Source: Rhyzopertha dominica
Lineage: Eukaryota; Arthropoda; Insecta; Coleoptera; Bostrichidae
Direction of reading: 5' to 3'
DNA length: 64,000 bases
Assembly: GCA_025024175.1 (NCBI GenBank)
Contig: QCXZ01000138.1
Span: forward strand, 3,596,002-3,660,001
Part shown: positions 59,055-64,000 of the stretch, piece after piece
How the letters are laid out: each line of letters starts with the position of its first letter
Position numbering within the stretch: the first letter of the stretch is position 1
Translations under genes and position numbers: made by a program
Notes under the pieces: generated by a model
What the model saw: the letters and a program-made list of their open reading frames with translations, nothing else
Databases searched by the model: none
What the model was told of the DNA's origin: nothing

Positions 59055-60999
59055 AGCAAAATTGCTTTAAACATAGTCAAATTAAGGGAAAAATGCAAAT
59101 ATGAAGTAAAAGGGGAAATCTATGATAACCGTTCTTAATTTTCAATACACCTAAATATAGTTTTTTTTTCAGAAAGGCTATACTTTAACTAAATGTACAA
59201 ATTATTACAAACTGTACATGAGACATAATCAGATTCTGTTGTCACATGCTTGACATAAAGGAATTAAATCAACAAATGTAGAACTAAAATGTTAGTTACA
59301 TAATTTATAACAGAAATCCTGCTTGTCTGAGACTACTGTAACACAGGATAATTATAGCTATAAATCAATGTACGTTTTGTTTATTTATTGAAATTGGATG
59401 TGTTTATATCAGAAACTTGAAACAACACTACCAGTTATCAGTAAGTTATAATTCGATAGTAGCGCTCCGCAATTATGTCTGAAATCTTACACGGCAGTGG
59501 CTCCGCTAAAAGACATGTATTAGGTAACAGCCTATCATTAGATCTACTTTTACTCATAGTGGAAAATACTACAAGCACGACCACGTTATGGAATCGTATT
59601 ACGGTTTCTCGCTACAAGGTTGTAATTTACGTCGCTGGGGCTGTTTTACAAAAGAAACAAGATTTTTCTACACTGCATCTTCAACAATAGAATAAAACTG
59701 TTATTATGATATGTACTACAGTATAGATGGATACAGCTACATCAAATTCTTTTCGTCAAAATGTCAGTTTTTGATTTATTATTAATTATTAAATGACATA
59801 GGTACGAGATTTTTTACACTCACAGCGTAAATTTGGAAAATGAAAAGATGTACAGTATTTTTTACAAACACCTTGAATGGCGTCAGAAGAACCAGGATGT
59901 GTTTCAGAAGATACGTTATAAGAATAAGTAAATTTAAAGTACCACCTCCAATTCTGTGGAAGATGTAGGAAACATGCTAAAAACGAAATATGTCAAAAAC
60001 TTAGTCTATGTGAAAAAGATTACTTACTTACTTACTTAAGAATTTACTAAATAATAGAAACTCTAGATATGCATCCCACGAACAATGAGAATAAAATTAC
60101 CCTTTCAAACTTGGCCTGGTATTAAGTGTAAAAATGACTAATTTTGTCTTTAAGATTGTATATTTCAATACATAAGTCCATTGTTGTCTCAAGCAGAAAT
60201 TTTTTTGCACTATATGTATGAAATTGGCGAATCTTGGATGTAATCAACTGCAATACTCATAACTTCTAACTTTTCCTTGAATACAAATTCAATTTTCTTT
60301 TTAACTTTTAGCTCTGCTACTGCAACTATTTTTGCTGTATTACCGCAGCGTTCCCAATCCAAGACCGTAATTTTAATTGAAGTACTGCAGGAAGAATTCT
60401 TATTCTTGATGTTTAAATTGGTGTCTAACTACCAAAACGAGTTTAAGCCGAATGATGCCAGGAAAAAATTATCGCGATCAGTTTGTCTTGTTCATCTTTT
60501 AGTCTAGCGTCTTTATTTGTTTGTTTTTGGCATGCGTTTGCGTTGGCATTTGCAATATTTTAGCAACTGTTACTCTGATGCCAACAACCAGACTGACCAA
60601 CCATTTCATATCGGAAAAACAGTCCGGACTTGTATTGTTTTTCCTATCAGTCGAAAAAGACTGTGCGGAGCAGCATATTAGGTTATGCAATACGCACTGT
60701 TTTTGAGCCAATTCTAAATAATGCGATTCAATGCAGAAATACCTAGAATACCAAAGGAGAAAGACAGCGGAAGGAGGGAGGAAACGGTAAGGCAAGTAAC
60801 ACAAAATAGAATAAATTCTAGATCCTGAAGAGATGTTAAAAGCTTGGAATACATATGGATTCCACAATCAACTGAAACAATCAGGTGAATGAAACAAGCA
60901 AAGTTAACATGACAAATTACTTCGCAAATTTTCACAGCATTGTCACATATGGGACTACTCTTTGGGGAGATTCACCCGAAGCAAACAAAATCTTTATTC
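59055..60999. other. Non-coding stretch
   Basis: Frames at 60277-60507 (plus) and 60499-60867 (minus) are the longest, without motifs. A short ACTT repeat lies at 60024-60040. No gene is supported. Confidence 0.4.
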
Positions 61000-61380
61000 C
61001 TCTGTAAAAAAATATGCTCTTAAACAATGAAAAATATGCAAAAAGTGAAGATCGTCACAAGATAGATAAACGCTATAAAACAAATGTTTTGGTACCTTTT
61101 CACCGGGCTAAGAAAACCCAAAATAATTCCGTGTATTGGGGTATAAAATATTATAACCAAATGGAAAATGACATCAAGAAGCTGCCTCCGACACTTTTCT
61201 CGAAAAAATAAAAAAAGATCTATTGATGCGGTCCATTTATTCTACAGAAGAATGTATAGGATAATCATGATTTGTACATTTTGTATGCTTTTATGTATGT
61301 AGTTTATGTTTTGTGCGGTTTTTTTATATTATGTTGTATTGACCTGCCTAAACCTTTCTGTTCATAGTAGCATAATAAAT
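61000..61380 (+). pseudogene. 3' end of a non-LTR retrotransposon
   Basis: The plus frame has VLVPFHRAKKTQNNSVYWGI then KYYNQMENDIKKLPPTLFSK. After a one-base frame shift KIKKDLLMRSIYSTEECIG and a stop follow. This is the terminal R-x-x-KTQNS-x-YWGIK-YN-LP ... F-x-x-K-K-L-x-FYS-EEF block of CR1/Jockey-like RTs. AATAAA at 61374-61379 could be the poly(A) signal. Everything upstream is missing, so it is a short 5'-truncated insertion. Confidence 0.7.
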
Positions 61381-63185
61381 TTATTTTATTGTATTCTTTA
61401 GAGAAATTAATTTAAATACAATCAGCCAAATGTTCTACTATTTTCGCCTCACCAACAAATCTGAGACTAGTGAGACAACTTAGTAGAAAAATAGTGAGGT
61501 TGGATTTACGTGCAACAGTCGAACGCTTTTTAAATATCTGAAAATTCATCGTAAACATTTTACTTTGCACGAGCTCATAACCGAGCACTTTAATACTTTT
61601 ATGCAAGGCGTTGGCGCTTTACTGTCTTTTATGTCCGGATTTTGGAGTGTGAATTTTCTCATAACAAAATTATGAAACCTAGACGCTTTGAAAGACCTCA
61701 GCTGCTCCAATTGCTGCATAGAACGGCTAATTATTTAGAAACAGCAGCTTAATTAATGCTACTTTTAACGCCGCTCCATAAGCTCACTTAATATTCCCAT
61801 CGCTCTCGGAATCAATTTAAGTTTTAATCTAAATTGTGCGACTGCCGTGCACTGAATTATCGTCTCGGCAACACAAGTCCGAAATGAGATTTCTTTATTT
61901 CGCGAAAAAGACTGCGACAAATCCGCCAGATATGTATTAAACAACGAGCGACAAATGAACCGAAACATTAAGTTTTGCAACTGATACGGCCAGAAGAAAC
62001 TTAATAGCGAGAAAACCTAGTTACCGGGATAATGCCGTGTACGAGCCGTGTACCGTAAGTAAATTCCCAGAGATGAAGAAATGTCCACGGATACGAGAGC
62101 TTGCTTTATAAAACGCGCAAAGAACGCCGGAATGGTAAAACTAAAAGCGATTAAAACATCTTGGATTTTGCATGCGGATAGTAAATTCCTGTATACCAAC
62201 CAGTGCTTTCTTTATTGTTTTTGTGTTACCAATTCTACACCTACTATTCCTTCACAGATTGCACCCAAATACTTAAGTCTTACTAAATTCAGATTATTAA
62301 TTTTGTTTCAACAAAGAATATTTGCAAATTTCGGATTTGAGGAGTTCGATATAGTCCGCTTCCAGTAGGCCTTGTTATGAAAATACTTATCTCAACTGAA
62401 TGCTGTTTAAATGTATATAAATCGCATTATTCAATGAAGCCTGCTTAGATATTTGACCGCTATTTTATATTCAAATTGTATGTAATGAAGACAACGATTA
62501 TTCCGTCCAAATAAATATGTTTGGAGGATTTTTATTAACACTTATTTACATGGTTGTGAGTTGAGTGAAAGTATCTAAAGTTTTGAATCTTTAAAAATCC
62601 AGCGTTGTGGTTTGGAAGATAGTATTCTTGGTTTTTAAAGGTAAGTGCCCCTTTCCTTTTAAAGACATGCATAAGCGACAACTAAACGGTACAGTATGTG
62701 AGAATACGAATCATTTTATTCTTTTGTTATAGTTAACGTGTAGTATAAGTACTTTAAATCGCTTTCATATTTTCATATACGCCGAAAAACATTAAATATA
62801 TAAGAAATAGATAATTGTAATAAAACTGAACTTAATTTATTTTCCACTGATTTTACTAGAGACATATACGTATACATATAACAAAATGCTTAAAATATAT
62901 TACTTGTATGTAGAAATATTGATTCAAAAAAGAAAAGAAAAATAGGAGATCCTGATAGGTTCAAAACCCAGTCAACAAGTGTTTTCTTTTTAAAATACAT
63001 ATAAAATTTTCAAATACTATAACTGCATTTTTAAACGTACAATAAATTGTATTGTTGATACCCGTGCATACACAGTATACTACCCTTTACTTAGAGCAAA
63101 TAGCCTATTGAAAATTGCATTAAATTTTATAGATTATATTAAAATGCACTAAAATCCCTTTATTTCTATTTAAAAATTTAATGTT
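61381..63185. other. Non-coding with a GC-richer island
   Basis: The block at about 61750-62180 is GC-richer (TAACGCCGCTCCATAAGC, CGTGTACGAGCCGTG) and contains ACCGTAAGTA near 62055, a strong 5' splice-site match on the plus strand. No upstream frame is convincing. Regulatory DNA or a small exon are both possible. The rest is AT-rich. Confidence 0.35.
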
Positions 63186-63218
63186 GAGGGCAGTGCAGCG
63201 ATATTCGGACACTCTGTA
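63186..63218 (-). repeat. Solitary TACAGAGTGTCCG transposon end
   Basis: Read on the minus strand: TACAGAGTGTCCGAATATCG followed by CTGCACTGCCC. It resembles ends of mariner-like elements and MITEs. No partner end was found. Confidence 0.4.
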
Positions 63219-64000
63219 TATGTCACTATATTTTGTAAAGCAACAGAAATAAAAATAAGTTGGTATTAACGATTTTCTGTCCTAGCAAAGGAGATACCTT
63301 ACGCGAATGCGCTATTAGGTAGATAGTGTGTATTTAAGAATCTATAAAACATAAGAGCCACTACCATAGCTGTTTCGGGTAATTTTCAATTATTGGTGTG
63401 TTGTTTTAGATAATTATATTAACGAAACTAACTTCTTTCTTTCAACAGAATATCTTATTAAATTATTGTTTTGCGCTCATGCTAGTTTATTAGATATTAC
63501 CTAATATCTTTTTGTTTGCTTATTTGTTTTATATTTTTTGTTGTTGAAAATTTTGAATAAAACTGTTTTGTATTTATACAATACCACCATATTCCATTGA
63601 AACTAACAAACACATTAAACAAAACACTTAAAATACTTGATTTAAGTAAGTAAGTAATTTATTTAGAGTAAACAATACTACTGTTCCATGAAGCAAAATT
63701 TCATATACTAGAAATAAGTACAGTAGCGCTTTAGATCAAAAAGAATACTATTTATAAATGAAAAAATTGTTTTTGGCCTAAACATACGTTAATATTACTT
63801 AAAATAATCAGATCTTAATGTACATATTTCTTATGATACATAGTAGTTTACTTAAACTAAATAAATTTTAGCAAAAATTGAATTTTATGTTTGTGAGTAT
63901 ATATTTACTCATGATAATATAAAAAATGAATACTTTGTTTAAAAAGTTATAGTCTAATACCAAAGAAACGTTTTTATGTGTGCAGTATGTTTAGAGTAAG
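63219..64000. other. AT-rich non-coding end of window
   Basis: No gene or repeat recognised apart from a short AAGT repeat at about 63645. Confidence 0.5.

Noticed and set aside
60499..60867. 122-codon minus-strand frame
   Set aside because: Cys- and Ser-rich without motifs, overlapped by open frames on the other strand; length is within chance for 64 kb.
1..64000. CRISPR arrays, operons, bacterial promoters or terminators
   Set aside because: Composition, splice signals and TE content are those of an animal nuclear genome; no spaced-repeat array exists. The only sizeable tandem array is the 296-bp satellite.

Overview
The window looks like a piece of nuclear genome from an arthropod, most likely an insect. 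It is AT-rich without strong CpG loss, is gene-poor, and is crowded with decayed transposable elements of kinds common in insect genomes. The species cannot be told from the sequence. No complete host gene is visible. LAYOUT: 1-12.6 kb is AT-rich with a few TE remnants: the 3' end of a non-LTR reverse transcriptase ending in an (ATT)n tract, TACAGGG-type transposon ends, and a mariner-like transposase fossil at 7.9-8.3 kb. It also holds two open segments with good 3' splice sites at 6.0-6.6 kb (+). The most gene-like feature of the window is a short last exon on the minus strand at 12.5 kb, with acceptor, 27 codons, stop and AATAAA. If that exon is real, much of the sequence to its right may be intron or upstream region of the same gene. 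12.6-24 kb is mostly non-coding, with a Penelope-like RT fossil (18.0-18.45 kb) and the first copy of a ~750 bp dispersed repeat (22.55-23.31 kb). 24-33 kb holds a DDE transposase C-terminus, non-LTR RT pieces, a 427 bp fold-back MITE, the composite repeat A-B-A' (30.48-31.99 kb) and another mariner-like fossil. 35.9-37.7 kb is a minus-strand non-LTR RT split by a 675 bp TA-flanked MITE. A shorter relative of that MITE lies inverted at 53.4 kb. 39.4-42.6 kb is a TE cluster: two palindromic insertions with their own 15 and 17 bp target-site duplications and a hammerhead-like motif, a Tc1 transposase pseudogene, a mariner-like pseudogene and a tRNA-related SINE. 44.1-45.8 kb has the longest reading frame of the window, a 529-residue endonuclease-tail/RT fragment broken by a frameshift. 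50.9-52.1 kb is a four-unit ~296 bp tandem satellite abutting a retrotransposon endonuclease fragment. 52-64 kb holds further MITEs, a mariner-like fossil and a non-LTR 3' end. Between the TEs are several GC-richer islands (near 9, 16.4, 33.5, 43.5, 49.5, 54 and 62 kb) without convincing long frames. They may be conserved regulatory DNA or small unrecognised exons. HOW IT WORKS TOGETHER: there is no operon-like organisation. The pattern is repeated invasion by Tc1/mariner elements and their MITEs, several non-LTR lineages and Penelope-like elements, with nested insertions that give relative ages. The most unusual item is the pair of palindromic insertions at 39.4-39.9 kb. They look like minimal non-autonomous elements made only of inverted Penelope-type terminal repeats.
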